This document shows positions 32,780 through 42,537 of a stretch of 46,858 bases of DNA, in pieces. The DNA lies in assembly GCA_015065105.1 (NCBI GenBank), contig SVQZ01000020.1, positions 1-46,858 on the forward strand. Direction: 5' to 3'. The first letter of the stretch is position 1; the number at the start of each line of letters is the position of its first letter. The stretch comes from Oscillospiraceae bacterium (GTDB lineage Bacteria > Bacillota > Clostridia > Oscillospirales > CAG-272). The position numbers were made by a program, and so were the translations under genes. Below the pieces are notes generated by a model that was not told the DNA's origin, did not search any database, and worked only from the letters and a program-made list of their open reading frames with translations.

Positions 32780-33673
32780 TTGAAGAAATTAAAAGAAAAC
32801 GTAGTATCCGAGCTTAAGAGCCTGAATTGGAAAAATTTCTTAATGCTGTTTCTGGCAGGCTGTATAAATGCCTGCGGAGTAACCCTTTTTCTTGCACCTG
32901 TAAGGCTCTATGACAGCGGGATATCCGGCACCTCTATGCTTTTATCCCAGATAACACCGGAATATTTAAGTCTTTCGGTGTTTCTTATAGTTCTTAATAT
33001 CCCTCTTTTTCTTTACGGACTTAAAAAGCAGGGGCTTGCATTTACTATATATTCTATATTTGCCGTTGCGGTATATTCGCTGGGAGCATGGCTTATAACC
33101 GACGTATTACCCATCGACGTCAGCTTTGCTTCGCCCTTTGCAGAGCAGGACCTTTTGCTTTGTGCCGTATTCGGCGGACTTATATCCGGAGTCGGAAGCG
33201 GACTTACCATTAGATTCGGCGGAGCAATAGACGGTATAGAGGTAATGGCGGTAATGTTTGCAAAAAAGATAGGTATAAGCGTAGGCACGTTTGTTATGAT
33301 ATATAACGTTATTCTTTACGTTATATGCGGTATAGTTCTCGGAAGCTGGATCCTCCCGCTTTATTCTATCGTTACCTATTTTGCGGCTTTGAAGACTGTT
33401 GACTTTGTGGTTGAAGGCTTTGACCGTTCAAAGGAGGCGATGATCATTACCGAAAAGCCCGAGGCAGTAAGCAATGCACTTATAGAAGCATTTGAAAGCG
33501 GAACAACCCTTATCAATGCCAAGGGCGGTTATTCCAACTTGGATAAAACGGTTATCTATTTCGTGGTGAACCGTTTCCAGATTTCAAAAATGAGAAAGGT
33601 TATACATAACGCAGACCCCCGTGCCTATGTTACCATAAGCGAGGTTGCGGATGTGTTTAAGGCAATAAAATGA
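32780..33673 (+). CDS. YitT family membrane protein
   Basis: 297 aa with five membrane spans in the YitT/DUF161 region (about 18-200) and a C-terminal cytosolic DUF2179 domain (about 220-297, KEAMIITEKPEAVSNALIEAF...GGYSNLDKTVIYFVV). The family's transport role is unknown. Translation starts at TTG 32780, supported by AAGGAG 7 bases upstream and the lack of any nearby ATG. It overlaps the next gene by four bases. Confidence 0.9.
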   Translation: MKKLKENVVSELKSLNWKNFLMLFLAGCINACGVTLFLAPVRLYDSGISGTSMLLSQITPEYLSLSVFLIVLNIPLFLYGLKKQGLAFTIYSIFAVAVYSLGAWLITDVLPIDVSFASPFAEQDLLLCAVFGGLISGVGSGLTIRFGGAIDGIEVMAVMFAKKIGISVGTFVMIYNVILYVICGIVLGSWILPLYSIVTYFAALKTVDFVVEGFDRSKEAMIITEKPEAVSNALIEAFESGTTLINAKGGYSNLDKTVIYFVVNRFQISKMRKVIHNADPRAYVTISEVADVFKAIK

Positions 33674-34323
33674 TAAACATAGTTAAGCCCTATAAGGACG
33701 ATATGATAATACCCATGACCGTGTCGCAATTCGGTAATGAGGTGAATATAGACGTGTATGAGGAATTTCTTGATGTAGCAAAGGAATTTGAAGCCACATT
33801 TAAAGATGATTATTTTTCGGATGCGGCGCTGCTTTTTCTCACCAAGAAAATATGCCCGAAGGGTTATGTGAGATATGACGATCTGTACAGGTACTATCTG
33901 GTGTATGCAATGGAGGATATAAGCGAGCTTTGCGACAGCGATATACCTGTTCAAGATATTTATGATGCAGAATACGTAAAGGACGAAACCGAGTTTGAAG
34001 CCGACGTTATTAAGGAAAACGGACAGCCTGCCTCGGTTATAGTCAAGAATGGCGCTATTGCCTCAATTTCCGCAGCAAACTATTTCATAGAGGATGACGA
34101 GGACGAGGTGGAGCTTGCTGTGGAAACTATCCGCCGATACAGAGGCAGAGGGTATGGCAAGGCTGTGCTTTGTGACATGGTGAAAAAGGTATTTATGATG
34201 GGTAAGTATCCTACTTACCGTGTCTCCTGCTTCAATGAGGCGTCGATACGGACGGTCGAATCCTGCGGCTTTAAGCCTGTAGGCAAGGAATATTATATTA
34301 ACTTTTACAAAGAGGAAGAATAA
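33670..34323 (+). CDS. GNAT family N-acetyltransferase
   Basis: 217 aa. The C-terminal GNAT fold is clear: AVETIRRYRGRGYGKAVLCDMV contains the acetyl-CoA R-x-x-G-x-G/A loop (about 152-157), and SCFNEASIRTVESCGFKPVG gives motif B. The N-terminal 100 residues are acidic and probably form a second, divergent acetyltransferase-like half. The acceptor is unknown. It overlaps yitT (ATGA) and abuts rqcH, so it belongs to this operon. Confidence 0.87.
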   Translation: MINIVKPYKDDMIIPMTVSQFGNEVNIDVYEEFLDVAKEFEATFKDDYFSDAALLFLTKKICPKGYVRYDDLYRYYLVYAMEDISELCDSDIPVQDIYDAEYVKDETEFEADVIKENGQPASVIVKNGAIASISAANYFIEDDEDEVELAVETIRRYRGRGYGKAVLCDMVKKVFMMGKYPTYRVSCFNEASIRTVESCGFKPVGKEYYINFYKEEE

Positions 34324-36048
34324 ATGGCATTTGATGCAGGCATGCTTTCTGCGTGCGTAAACGAACTGAAAAATACAATAGTGGGCGCAAAGGTCGATAA
34401 GATATATCAGCCGGGCAGAGAAGAGCTGGTTTTCGTGCTTCGTATGTGGAACGTACGTGAGCCCATGAAGCTTCTGATGTCCGCAGGCGCCAATACACCC
34501 CGTATAAATATTTCGGGACTTGATCTGCAGAATCCCGCAACACCTCCCGCCTTTACACAGCTTCTCCGTAAGCATCTTCAGGGTGCCAAGATCACGGGTG
34601 TAGAGCAGTTGGGCTTTGAGAGAGCCTGCCGTATCGAGCTTGAAGCACATGACGACATGAATTTCAAGACCAAGAAATATCTTGTATGCGAAATAATGGG
34701 TAAATACAGTAATATCATCTTCTGTGATGCGGATATGAAGATAATTTCCGCTGTCAAGATAGTTGATCTTACCACAAGTCAGAAGAGACAGGTATTACCG
34801 GGTATGAAGTACGAGATGCCTCCGTCTCAGGATAAATTAAATCCTCTTGAAGAGACACGTATGGGCTTTAAAGAGGCTCTTGTCGGCTATGAGGGTGAGC
34901 TTTCTAAATTCATAACCGGCAGATATATGGGTATATCCTCGCTTACCGCAAGGGAGATATCGGTGCTTGCCGGAAAAATGGGTAATTGGGAAGCATTTTC
35001 CTATGTTACCGATATTATCAAAAATAAAGAATTTACCCCTATTCTTTTAAGGGATGAAAACGGAGCTCCCAAGGAATACTCCTTCTTCCCCATAACCCAG
35101 TACGGCTATGCTCTTACCTGCGAAAACACCGATTCCTTCGGTAATCTTATTGACAGCTATTTCGGCGAAAGAGAGAGAAGCGACCGTATAAAGCAGAAAG
35201 CAAACGATCTTTTCAAGCTTATCGAAAATTCTATTGCCCGTCTTGAAAAAAAGACCGCCCTGCAGCTTCAGGATCTTGAAAATTGCTCGGAAAAGGAGAC
35301 CTTCAAGAGATACGGTGATCTTATAACTTCAAACATATATGCTCTTAAAAGAGGCATGAAAACAGCAACTTTAGTTGATTACTACGACCCCGAAATGAAG
35401 GAGGTAGAGGTACCTCTGGATTACCGTCTCGACCCTGCCGCTAACGCGCAGAGGTATTATAAACGGTATAATAAGCTCAAAAAAGCGGAGATCGAGCTTA
35501 AAAAGCAGATGGATATTTCCAAAAACGAGCTTGACTATCTATGGAGCGTTTTTGAATCCTTCGACCGTGCAGAGGGAGAGATAGAGATAAACGAGATAAG
35601 ACGCGAGCTTTATGAATCGGGTTATGCTTCAAGAATGAAGAACTACACTCAGGTAAAGCAACAGCAGTCAAAGCCTCTTGAGTTCAAAACGACGAACGGT
35701 TACAGGGTCCTTTGCGGAAAGAATAATACACAGAATGAAAGACTTACCTTTAAGTTAGCCTCCAAAGGAGATTATTGGTTCCATGCAAAGAATATGCCCG
35801 GATCTCACGTTATTATGTTCTGCGACGGTATGGAGGAGCCTCCTGCCGAGGACTTTACCGAGGCGGCTGTTATAGCAGCTACTCATTCGAAGGCAAAGGG
35901 CGAGGCGGCTGTTGAGGTTGACTATTCGCTCGTTAAGAATATTAAAAAGCCTGCGGGCGCAAAGCCGGGATTTGTTATATACCATACCAACTATTCCGCA
36001 TTGGCCGAGCCCTCGAAGGCAGTGTGTGAGAGATTGCAGGTTAAATAA
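34324..36048 (+). CDS. rqcH: Rqc2 homologue RqcH (NFACT protein)
   Basis: A 574-aa ribosome quality control factor that binds obstructed 50S subunits and directs C-terminal alanine tailing of stalled chains. NFACT-N covers about 1-270, a coiled-coil middle about 285-430 (RLEKKTALQLQDLENC, KKAEIELKKQMD) and NFACT-R about 450-560 with DYWFHAKNMPGSHVI. At the place of the D-R pair known to matter in B. subtilis RqcH this protein has E99-R100, a conservative change. The ATG directly follows the upstream stop, and the end overlaps the next gene by one base. Confidence 0.94.
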   Translation: MAFDAGMLSACVNELKNTIVGAKVDKIYQPGREELVFVLRMWNVREPMKLLMSAGANTPRINISGLDLQNPATPPAFTQLLRKHLQGAKITGVEQLGFERACRIELEAHDDMNFKTKKYLVCEIMGKYSNIIFCDADMKIISAVKIVDLTTSQKRQVLPGMKYEMPPSQDKLNPLEETRMGFKEALVGYEGELSKFITGRYMGISSLTAREISVLAGKMGNWEAFSYVTDIIKNKEFTPILLRDENGAPKEYSFFPITQYGYALTCENTDSFGNLIDSYFGERERSDRIKQKANDLFKLIENSIARLEKKTALQLQDLENCSEKETFKRYGDLITSNIYALKRGMKTATLVDYYDPEMKEVEVPLDYRLDPAANAQRYYKRYNKLKKAEIELKKQMDISKNELDYLWSVFESFDRAEGEIEINEIRRELYESGYASRMKNYTQVKQQQSKPLEFKTTNGYRVLCGKNNTQNERLTFKLASKGDYWFHAKNMPGSHVIMFCDGMEEPPAEDFTEAAVIAATHSKAKGEAAVEVDYSLVKNIKKPAGAKPGFVIYHTNYSALAEPSKAVCERLQVK

Positions 36049-36923
36049 TGGATCTAATCATAAAATCGGAAATGCAGGGTATGACGGTAAAGGAAATACT
36101 CTATTCTATTCTTCATCTTTCTCACGGTCAGGTGACCGCATTAAAGAAAAACGAAGAGGGAATAATTCTCAACGGCGAAAGGGTGACGGTGGTATGCCGT
36201 GTTGTACAAGGCGACATTCTGACTCTTGCCCTCGAGGATAAGGACGGTGACGTCAACTCCGATATAGAGCCGGTCAATATTCCCATTGATATACTTTATG
36301 AGGACGACAGCATCGTTTGTGTTAACAAGCCTTCGGGAATGCCCACCCATCCTTCTCACGGACATCACTACGATACTCTGGCAAATGCTCTTTGTTATTA
36401 TTATAAAGAAAAGGGCAGGGCATTTGTATTCCGCGCAGTAAACCGACTCGACAGCGAGACCAGCGGCGTTGTGCTTATAGCAAAGGACAGACACAGCGCC
36501 TTTGTTCTGGGCAAGGCTTTGCAAAGGGGCGGGTTTCAAAAGGAATACTATGCACTTTTGGAGGGAGAGCTTATGAAGGACGGTATTATAGAAAGCTATA
36601 TCAAAAGAAGAACGGACAGTATTATTTTCAGATGCTCGGAAAAGGAGGGGATTCCTTCCGAATATGCAAAAACCGAGTACAAGGTGCTTTGCCGTAAAAA
36701 GGGTAATACTCTTGTTAAGGCTATGCCCTATACGGGAAGAACTCATCAGCTTCGCGTGCATTTTTCCTCAGCCGGGTATCCCATAAAGGGAGACAGCCTT
36801 TACGGTAACGCTGATGATAGGCTTATGCTTCATGCCTTCTCTCTTTCATTCAACCATCCTGTAACGGGACAGAGACTGTCTGTTACCGCCGATGCCCCCG
36901 AAGTATTTTCAGATTATTTATAA
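36048..36923 (+). CDS. RluA family pseudouridine synthase
   Basis: 291 aa. An S4-like N-terminus (MTVKEILYSILHLSHGQVTALKK) precedes the RluA catalytic domain with NRLDSETSG, catalytic D135, and PYTGRTHQLRVHFSSAGYPIKGDSLYG. The target (23S rRNA or tRNA) cannot be determined; RluD-like is likely. The ATG overlaps the rqcH stop by one base. Confidence 0.92.
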   Translation: MDLIIKSEMQGMTVKEILYSILHLSHGQVTALKKNEEGIILNGERVTVVCRVVQGDILTLALEDKDGDVNSDIEPVNIPIDILYEDDSIVCVNKPSGMPTHPSHGHHYDTLANALCYYYKEKGRAFVFRAVNRLDSETSGVVLIAKDRHSAFVLGKALQRGGFQKEYYALLEGELMKDGIIESYIKRRTDSIIFRCSEKEGIPSEYAKTEYKVLCRKKGNTLVKAMPYTGRTHQLRVHFSSAGYPIKGDSLYGNADDRLMLHAFSLSFNHPVTGQRLSVTADAPEVFSDYL

Positions 36924-36932
36924 AGGTGCTTT

Positions 36933-38090
36933 ATGTTTAATATCGACGATATTGAAAAAAAAGAAATAAAGGTGCGAAAAAGTATCGTTAAGAGAGTTGT
37001 AGATTTTTACAGGAGCTATGTAGGAAGGTTTTCTAAGATAGCCCTCGGTATTTTTGCGGTTTCTCTTGTGATCCTTTTTATATCATCTCTTTTTCCTGCC
37101 TTTGCTGATCTCTTTAACAGATATATAAGCTCTTCTATACGGTTTGTTTTGTCAAAGATAACGGGAATACTGCCTTTTTCCCTCGGTGAGACCCTTTTTC
37201 TTTCGATACCGCTTATATTTACTGTGCTTATGACCGTATATTTCAAGTGCTTTTCAAAGGACGATTTCAAGGCTACGAAATTCCTTGTTATACTCGTTTC
37301 CTGTCTTTCGCTTATGTTCAGTACCCATATGCTTTCCTTCGGTATAGCATATAACTGTACCTCCCTTGATAAGCGTCTCGGAATGGAAGCGAGACCTGTA
37401 ACCGCAGAAGAATTACATTCAACTGCAGAAATACTTCATACCGAGCTTCAGAGTCTTGCAAAGGATATTGATTATGAAAGCAACGGAGCTTCCGTTATGC
37501 CGTACAGCTACAAGGAGCTTAATTCAAAGCTGAATTCTGCTTATGCAAAGGCTTGTGAAAAATATACCTTTATTCCTAAATTACGTTCAAACGTAAAGGT
37601 TATAGCGGTGAGTCCTTTAATGACCTACACTCATATTTCGGGTATTTATACCTATTATACCGGTGAGGCAAACGTAAATTTCAATTATCCCGATTATACC
37701 GCACCATATACGATGGCGCATGAAATGGCGCATCAAAGGGGAGTTGCGGCGGAGGATGAGGCAAATTTCATTGCGTTTCTCGTATGTATGGAATCAAAGG
37801 ACCCCTATATAAGATACAGCGCCTATCTCAGTATGTACGAATATGTAATATCTGCATATTATGAATCCGATCCGTCCGGGTATATGGCCATGCTCGGAAC
37901 TCATGATCTCCGCATCAGAAGGGAAATGATGGCGTTCAGCGACTTCTTTTCTAAATACCGCGATTCAACGGCATCAAAGGTCAGCAACACAATTAACGAT
38001 ACCTATCTTAAGGCATCAGGAGAACGTGAGGGCTCGAAAAGTTACGGACTTGTGGTAGATCTTGCCTGCGCCTATTACAGAGGCAGATAA
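36933..38090 (+). CDS. DUF3810 membrane protein with HExxH motif
   Basis: 385 aa with three N-terminal membrane helices (about 35-57, 68-105, 117-138) and an extracytoplasmic C-terminal domain. H263-E264-M-A-H267 followed by EDEANF (E274-F279) has the look of a gluzincin metallopeptidase, matching the DUF3810 family. The substrate is unknown. AAAGGTG precedes the ATG. It is the last gene of this operon; no clear terminator follows. Confidence 0.88.
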   Translation: MFNIDDIEKKEIKVRKSIVKRVVDFYRSYVGRFSKIALGIFAVSLVILFISSLFPAFADLFNRYISSSIRFVLSKITGILPFSLGETLFLSIPLIFTVLMTVYFKCFSKDDFKATKFLVILVSCLSLMFSTHMLSFGIAYNCTSLDKRLGMEARPVTAEELHSTAEILHTELQSLAKDIDYESNGASVMPYSYKELNSKLNSAYAKACEKYTFIPKLRSNVKVIAVSPLMTYTHISGIYTYYTGEANVNFNYPDYTAPYTMAHEMAHQRGVAAEDEANFIAFLVCMESKDPYIRYSAYLSMYEYVISAYYESDPSGYMAMLGTHDLRIRREMMAFSDFFSKYRDSTASKVSNTINDTYLKASGEREGSKSYGLVVDLACAYYRGR

Positions 38091-38302
38091 CCAAAAAAAC
38101 TGTGGTGCATATACTTATATTGAGCGTTATTTTTAAAAAATGAATGGCAAAAAATAATAATTATATATTTTTTGTTAAAATACTTTATTTTTTCATAATT
38201 ATGTGATATAATACTTTGGTAAGGTATGTAAATACCCAAATTTGTATTTATCTTTTGTCGTAAGACTGTTTATATAATTTTTGAGAAGGGTGACAATTTC
38301 GC
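38091..38302 (+). other. AT-rich leader upstream of murA
   Basis: A 212-bp gap. Apart from the murA promoter I see only AT-rich DNA and no gene, terminator or recognisable riboswitch. Confidence 0.6.
38184..38212 (+). promoter_or_regulatory. murA promoter
   Basis: -10 TATAAT (38207-38212), preceded by TG two bases upstream (TGTGATATAAT), with a weak -35 TTTATT (38184-38189) at 17 bp. It gives a leader of about 85 nt. Confidence 0.5.
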
Positions 38303-39592
38303 ATGGATAAAATAGTTATCAACGGCGGTAACCCGCTGTACGGCGATATTGAAGTAAGCGGTGCGAAGAACGCGGCAGTAGCCGTTATATACGCGTGCTT
38401 GCTCGTAAAAGAAAAGGTCGTTCTTGAAAACATCCCCCCCATCCTTGACGTAAGCGTTTCTCTTGAGGTGCTTCGCAGTATGGGTGCCAAGGTTAAGATG
38501 CTTAAAAAGGACGTTGTTGAAATAGATGCCACCGAAGCTGTTCAGGGATCAAGTCCTGCAGAACTTGTACGCCGTATGCGTGCCTCCTATTATCTGATAG
38601 GCGCGGAGCTCGGCAGATATAAATCTGCTTCTGTCGGATATCCCGGCGGATGCGATTTCGGTGTTCGTCCCATTGACCAGCATATCAAGGCATTTACCGC
38701 TTTGGGTGCTGATGTTGAGGTTGATAACGGCAGAATAGAGGTTACTGCCGAAAACGGTGTTAACGGTGCAAACGTGTTCTTCGACGTTGTAACCGTCGGC
38801 GGTACAATGAATCTTATGATAGCCGCTGCTTGTGCAAAGGGAACTACCGTTATTGAAAATGCCGCACGTGAGCCCCACGTGGTCGATCTTGCAAACTTTC
38901 TTAATACCTGCGGTGCCAATATAAAGGGTGCAGGTACAGATACCATAAAGATCAAGGGAGTTGAAGAACTTCACGGCTGTACTTATGCTATTATTCCCGA
39001 CATGATAGAGGCGGGAACATATATGATCGCTGCTGCCGCAACAGGCGGTAAGCTTAAAATTACAAATATTATTCCCAAGCATCTTGAATCTATGACTGCA
39101 AAGCTTAAGGAAATGGGTGTTGCAGTAAGTGAGGGCGATGATTACGTTATGGTTAGCGCGACCCCTGAGCTTAAGCGTATAAATATCAAGACCTTACCTT
39201 ATCCCGGATTTCCCACCGATATGCAGCCCCAGATGTGTGTGCTTCTTTGTCTTGCGAACGGTGTCAGCCTTCTTAACGAGGGTGTATGGGATAACCGCTT
39301 CAGATACGTCGAGGAATTGAAGCGTATGGGTGCGAACATCAAGGTTGACGGAAAGACTGCCATCGTTGAGGGTGTACCCAAGCTTTCTCCTGCAAAGGTG
39401 AGAGCGGTTGACCTTCGCGCAGGTGCCGCTATGATAATTGCCGGTCTTGCAACAAGCGGTAAAACCGAAATAGAGGATATTCACTTCATTGAACGAGGCT
39501 ACGATAACGTTGTCGGCAAGCTTGCCGCAGTCGGTGCTTCTATCAAAAAGGTCTATATTCCCGACGAGGTTTCTTACGAAAAAGCAAACTGA
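38303..39592 (+). CDS. murA: UDP-N-acetylglucosamine 1-carboxyvinyltransferase
   Basis: A 429-aa cytoplasmic enzyme that adds enolpyruvate to UDP-GlcNAc, the first committed step of peptidoglycan synthesis. K22-N23 in SGAKNA and catalytic C117 in PGGCDFG are seen, then RPIDQH and FPTDMQPQ. C117 is the residue attacked by fosfomycin in the family; an Asp here would give resistance, but Cys is present. GAGAAGGGTG precedes the ATG. Single-gene unit with a terminator. Confidence 0.96.
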   Translation: MDKIVINGGNPLYGDIEVSGAKNAAVAVIYACLLVKEKVVLENIPPILDVSVSLEVLRSMGAKVKMLKKDVVEIDATEAVQGSSPAELVRRMRASYYLIGAELGRYKSASVGYPGGCDFGVRPIDQHIKAFTALGADVEVDNGRIEVTAENGVNGANVFFDVVTVGGTMNLMIAAACAKGTTVIENAAREPHVVDLANFLNTCGANIKGAGTDTIKIKGVEELHGCTYAIIPDMIEAGTYMIAAAATGGKLKITNIIPKHLESMTAKLKEMGVAVSEGDDYVMVSATPELKRINIKTLPYPGFPTDMQPQMCVLLCLANGVSLLNEGVWDNRFRYVEELKRMGANIKVDGKTAIVEGVPKLSPAKVRAVDLRAGAAMIIAGLATSGKTEIEDIHFIERGYDNVVGKLAAVGASIKKVYIPDEVSYEKAN

Positions 39593-39835
39593 CTACAGCC
39601 TCCGGGCGCACCGAATACAGCCCGGTTTCAAGTGCAAACAGCTCACAGGAAACGCAGCAGTTTTCTATAATACAAAAACGCGGTGTGGATTCTATATTCA
39701 CACCGCTTTTGAATACTATTTAATTATTGTAATGCATCGGCCGTTAAATGACGAATCACCGCGATCTTTGCGGGTAGCTTGAAACGTACGACCGAGTTTT
39801 TCGACAGTCAGAACGGTGCATCGACGATGCACCGT
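39593..39835. other. Intergenic region between murA and the radical SAM gene
   Basis: This 243-bp convergent gap holds two hairpins, listed separately. The remaining sequence shows no gene. Confidence 0.6.
39680..39706 (+). terminator. murA terminator
   Basis: An 8-bp stem GCGGTGTG/CACACCGC, 11-base loop, followed by TTTT, about 90 bp after the stop codon. Confidence 0.75.
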
Positions 39836-39836
39836 T
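39812..39836 (-). terminator. Hairpin at the end of the radical SAM gene
   Basis: An 11-bp palindromic stem AACGGTGCATC/GATGCACCGTT touches the stop codon of the minus-strand gene. The T-tract is weak, so it may be a terminator or an mRNA-stabilising hairpin. Confidence 0.5.
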
Positions 39837-41362
39837 TAACTTTTAATTATATGCTTTGTTCTGTTGATATAATATATCCTTTCGGTATCAAAGCCGAAGG
39901 AATATAACTCAAGATCTTTTTCCTTACCTTTAAATTCGTAATATGGACTAAACTCCTTGGGAGGATTTTTGTTCTCCCATATGAGGGCATCAAGGGCAAG
40001 TCTTTCAAGCACCTCTTTGTCATTGAATCGGGAGCTCAATTCCCTAAAGAGAATTGATCTGAGGTCGTATTGCGATATTTTTTCTATATCGCACGGAAGC
40101 CTTTTTGTTAAATCGGAAAAGAGCTCAAAGGGGCTTTCTGCGTTTTTCAGAATATACTCCATTGTATAAGAAAAGCGTCCGCTTGAATAGATCCTGTCGA
40201 GGGTGTCTGCTGTTTTGAAAACAGAGTACATATCATTATAATCCATATACTTGTTTGCAATAACGGTATAAGGAGGCTCGTTCTGATATATATATCCGTG
40301 TTCTTTCGCATTTTCCCTTATATACGAGCCCTTGAGCATTTTTAAAAATCCTAACTGAAGCTTATCACAGCAGTCAATGGTCTTATCAAAGGAGCTTTTT
40401 AGTGAATCTTTATCCTCGTATGGAAGACCTGCAATAAGATCTGCGTGGATATGAATATTACCGAAGCTTTTGATACGTCTCAGGTTTTCTATGGCCTTTT
40501 GGTTATCGGTTTTCCTGTTTATTGCCTCAAGAGTTTTTTCATTACAGGACTGTATGCCTGCTTCAAGCTGTATCTTACCTGCCGGCATTTTCTTTAATAT
40601 CTCAAAGCATTCCCCGTCAAGGCGGTCTGCGCATATTTCAAAATGATAATTGAGGGTATATTCGCAAGAGAGGAGCGCACTCCATATCTCCTTGGCTCTT
40701 TTGATATCGAAATTGAAGGTCCTGTCTATAAACTTTATAATTCTCGGTTTCTTCGGCAGCTTTTCAAATTCAAGAAGATCGGAAAGGGTCTTTTCGCTGC
40801 TTTTCGCATATACTCCGTTTGTCAGGGAAGAAAGGCAGTAGCTGCATCTGTGAGGGCATCCTCTTGAGGACTCGTAATAGAGAATGTCTCCCTTTGCTGG
40901 ATATTTATCATACAGTATCGGCAAAGCCGAAAAGCTTTCCTTCGTACAGCTCCCTGTAACACATTTTTTCAGATATTTATCGGGATTGCGGCATATATCG
41001 GTTATGACCGCTTCTCCCTCGCCGAGGATAAGTATATCTATATAGGGATGCTCTTTGAAAAAGCTTTCGTTTTCAAAGCTTACCTCGGGGCCTCCCAATA
41101 TTATTTTTGTGTCGGGTAACAAAAGCTTGAGGCTTTTAGCTGTATCGAGCATTTCTCTATAGTTCCAGATATAGACCGAGAAGGCATATACCGAGCTTTT
41201 TCTTTTATAAAGCTCGAAAAGTATATTATCCTTTTTGTCCTTTAAGCAAAACTCTGCAATATCGGCTGAAAAACCGTCGGCTTCAAGGCTGTTTGCAAGA
41301 TATCTTACTGCAAGATTTGTGTGTGTAAATGACGAATTTAATGCAAATAATGTGATATTCAA
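39836..41362 (-). CDS. B12-binding domain radical SAM protein (DUF4080)
   Basis: 508 aa. An N-terminal cobalamin-binding-like Rossmann domain (1-125; ILGGPEVSFE, ILGEGE) precedes a radical SAM core with C169-x3-C173-x2-C176 in SSRGCPHRCSYC, coordinating a 4Fe-4S cluster. A C-terminal DUF4080 part (about 360-508) follows. The reaction is unknown; the class includes methyltransferases. Translation starts at TTG 41362 with GGAGAAATATC upstream. It follows the ATPase gene by 59 bp on the same strand. Confidence 0.88.
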   Translation of the reverse strand: MNITLFALNSSFTHTNLAVRYLANSLEADGFSADIAEFCLKDKKDNILFELYKRKSSVYAFSVYIWNYREMLDTAKSLKLLLPDTKIILGGPEVSFENESFFKEHPYIDILILGEGEAVITDICRNPDKYLKKCVTGSCTKESFSALPILYDKYPAKGDILYYESSRGCPHRCSYCLSSLTNGVYAKSSEKTLSDLLEFEKLPKKPRIIKFIDRTFNFDIKRAKEIWSALLSCEYTLNYHFEICADRLDGECFEILKKMPAGKIQLEAGIQSCNEKTLEAINRKTDNQKAIENLRRIKSFGNIHIHADLIAGLPYEDKDSLKSSFDKTIDCCDKLQLGFLKMLKGSYIRENAKEHGYIYQNEPPYTVIANKYMDYNDMYSVFKTADTLDRIYSSGRFSYTMEYILKNAESPFELFSDLTKRLPCDIEKISQYDLRSILFRELSSRFNDKEVLERLALDALIWENKNPPKEFSPYYEFKGKEKDLELYSFGFDTERIYYINRTKHIIKS

Positions 41363-41421
41363 GATATTTCTCCAAATTTTTGATAAAAATATTCTATCAC
41401 ATTATTGACAAACTATCAATA

Positions 41422-42453
41422 TTATTTTATTATTTTGGGTAAAAGCATTTCTGTGTATGCATTGAGAGCTTCAAAGTCCATAGCGGAAGAGTATATGCCC
41501 TCGAGGGTAAAATGTATATCCTTTATCTCCTTTAATACCCCGTAGGCTTCGTTTAAAAGAGTACTCCTTTGCTTTTTCAGCCTGCGGAGAACAGCGGTAT
41601 CTGCTTTATCTGTAAAAACGAATCTTTGAGTGTTTATACGTTTTCTTATATTGCCGTATTCTTCGGTGGTGAAAAGCATATCGCATTCGTCAAGATATAT
41701 ACCGTTTATCTTATTTGTATCAAGGGGACAAAGGCTTACAGTATGCATTATACGGTTTTCTGTAAGCATCGCTTCGAGTTCATTTAGAAAAATATGTGAT
41801 ATGCCGTATCTGTCATCCAACTTGTATATGCTTTTACAGCTTTCATAACGGTTGAGCGTTACGTATCCTTTCATGGTAATAGCGTTTGAAATCCTTATGC
41901 TCGTACCCCCTGTTTTGCTTGGGTCGATGCTTTTATATATTCTTGAAACAGCCGAGCGCAGCTTTGCCTGATTTACGGCAGGGGCAATTATGGAATCGTA
42001 TGCCGACTCAATACACAGAGCCGCCTTTAAAAAAAGGTAACTGCGCTTATACAGCATTTGTTTGTAATCTGTCAGCTTTTCGATCTTATCCCTTTTCTTT
42101 ATCAATATACCGCTGTTCCAGAAATCTCCCGTATTGATTATTTCATCGTAAGCTCCGGGGTATTTGGTATCTGCGTTATGAGGGGACGTGCCGTCTATTA
42201 TTCCTACCTCTATACCGTGAATGATAATACCGTCTATAGAATCGGGATCGCTTGAGCAAAGACAGTATTCTACCCTATACCCCCTTTTTTGTGCATATTT
42301 TGCAGCCCTTTTCATAAAGGAGCTTTTGCCCGTGCCCGAGCCACCCTTGATTATGTATAAATGCTCCAGGTCTTTAAAGGCGTCGGCAAACATATTAATA
42401 AAACCGTATCCCGAATTTGCGGATGCGAAAAATTCCTCTGGTTTTGATTGCAT
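41422..42453 (-). CDS. P-loop ATPase (PRK06851-like)
   Basis: 343 aa. GGSGTGKSS (37-45) is a Walker A motif right after EHLYIIKG; a hydrophobic strand and Asp in NGIYLDECDMLF (about 250-260) may act as Walker B. The pattern GTSPHNADTKYPGAYDEIINTGDFW resembles PRK06851-type proteins of Firmicutes, whose role is unknown. No membrane segment. AAAGGAG precedes the ATG. Pairing with a cobalamin-type radical SAM gene is noted but its meaning is unclear. Confidence 0.8.
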   Translation of the reverse strand: MQSKPEEFFASANSGYGFINMFADAFKDLEHLYIIKGGSGTGKSSFMKRAAKYAQKRGYRVEYCLCSSDPDSIDGIIIHGIEVGIIDGTSPHNADTKYPGAYDEIINTGDFWNSGILIKKRDKIEKLTDYKQMLYKRSYLFLKAALCIESAYDSIIAPAVNQAKLRSAVSRIYKSIDPSKTGGTSIRISNAITMKGYVTLNRYESCKSIYKLDDRYGISHIFLNELEAMLTENRIMHTVSLCPLDTNKINGIYLDECDMLFTTEEYGNIRKRINTQRFVFTDKADTAVLRRLKKQRSTLLNEAYGVLKEIKDIHFTLEGIYSSAMDFEALNAYTEMLLPKIIK

Positions 42454-42537
42454 TTAATATCTCCTTTGTTTATAAAACATATTCAGTATATTTTATGCTA
42501 AAATACAATTTTTGTTAAATTAAGTTATGGAGAAAAA

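Noticed and set aside
38303-39592. Fosfomycin-resistant MurA
   Set aside because: Catalytic Cys117 is intact; no Cys-to-Asp change is seen.
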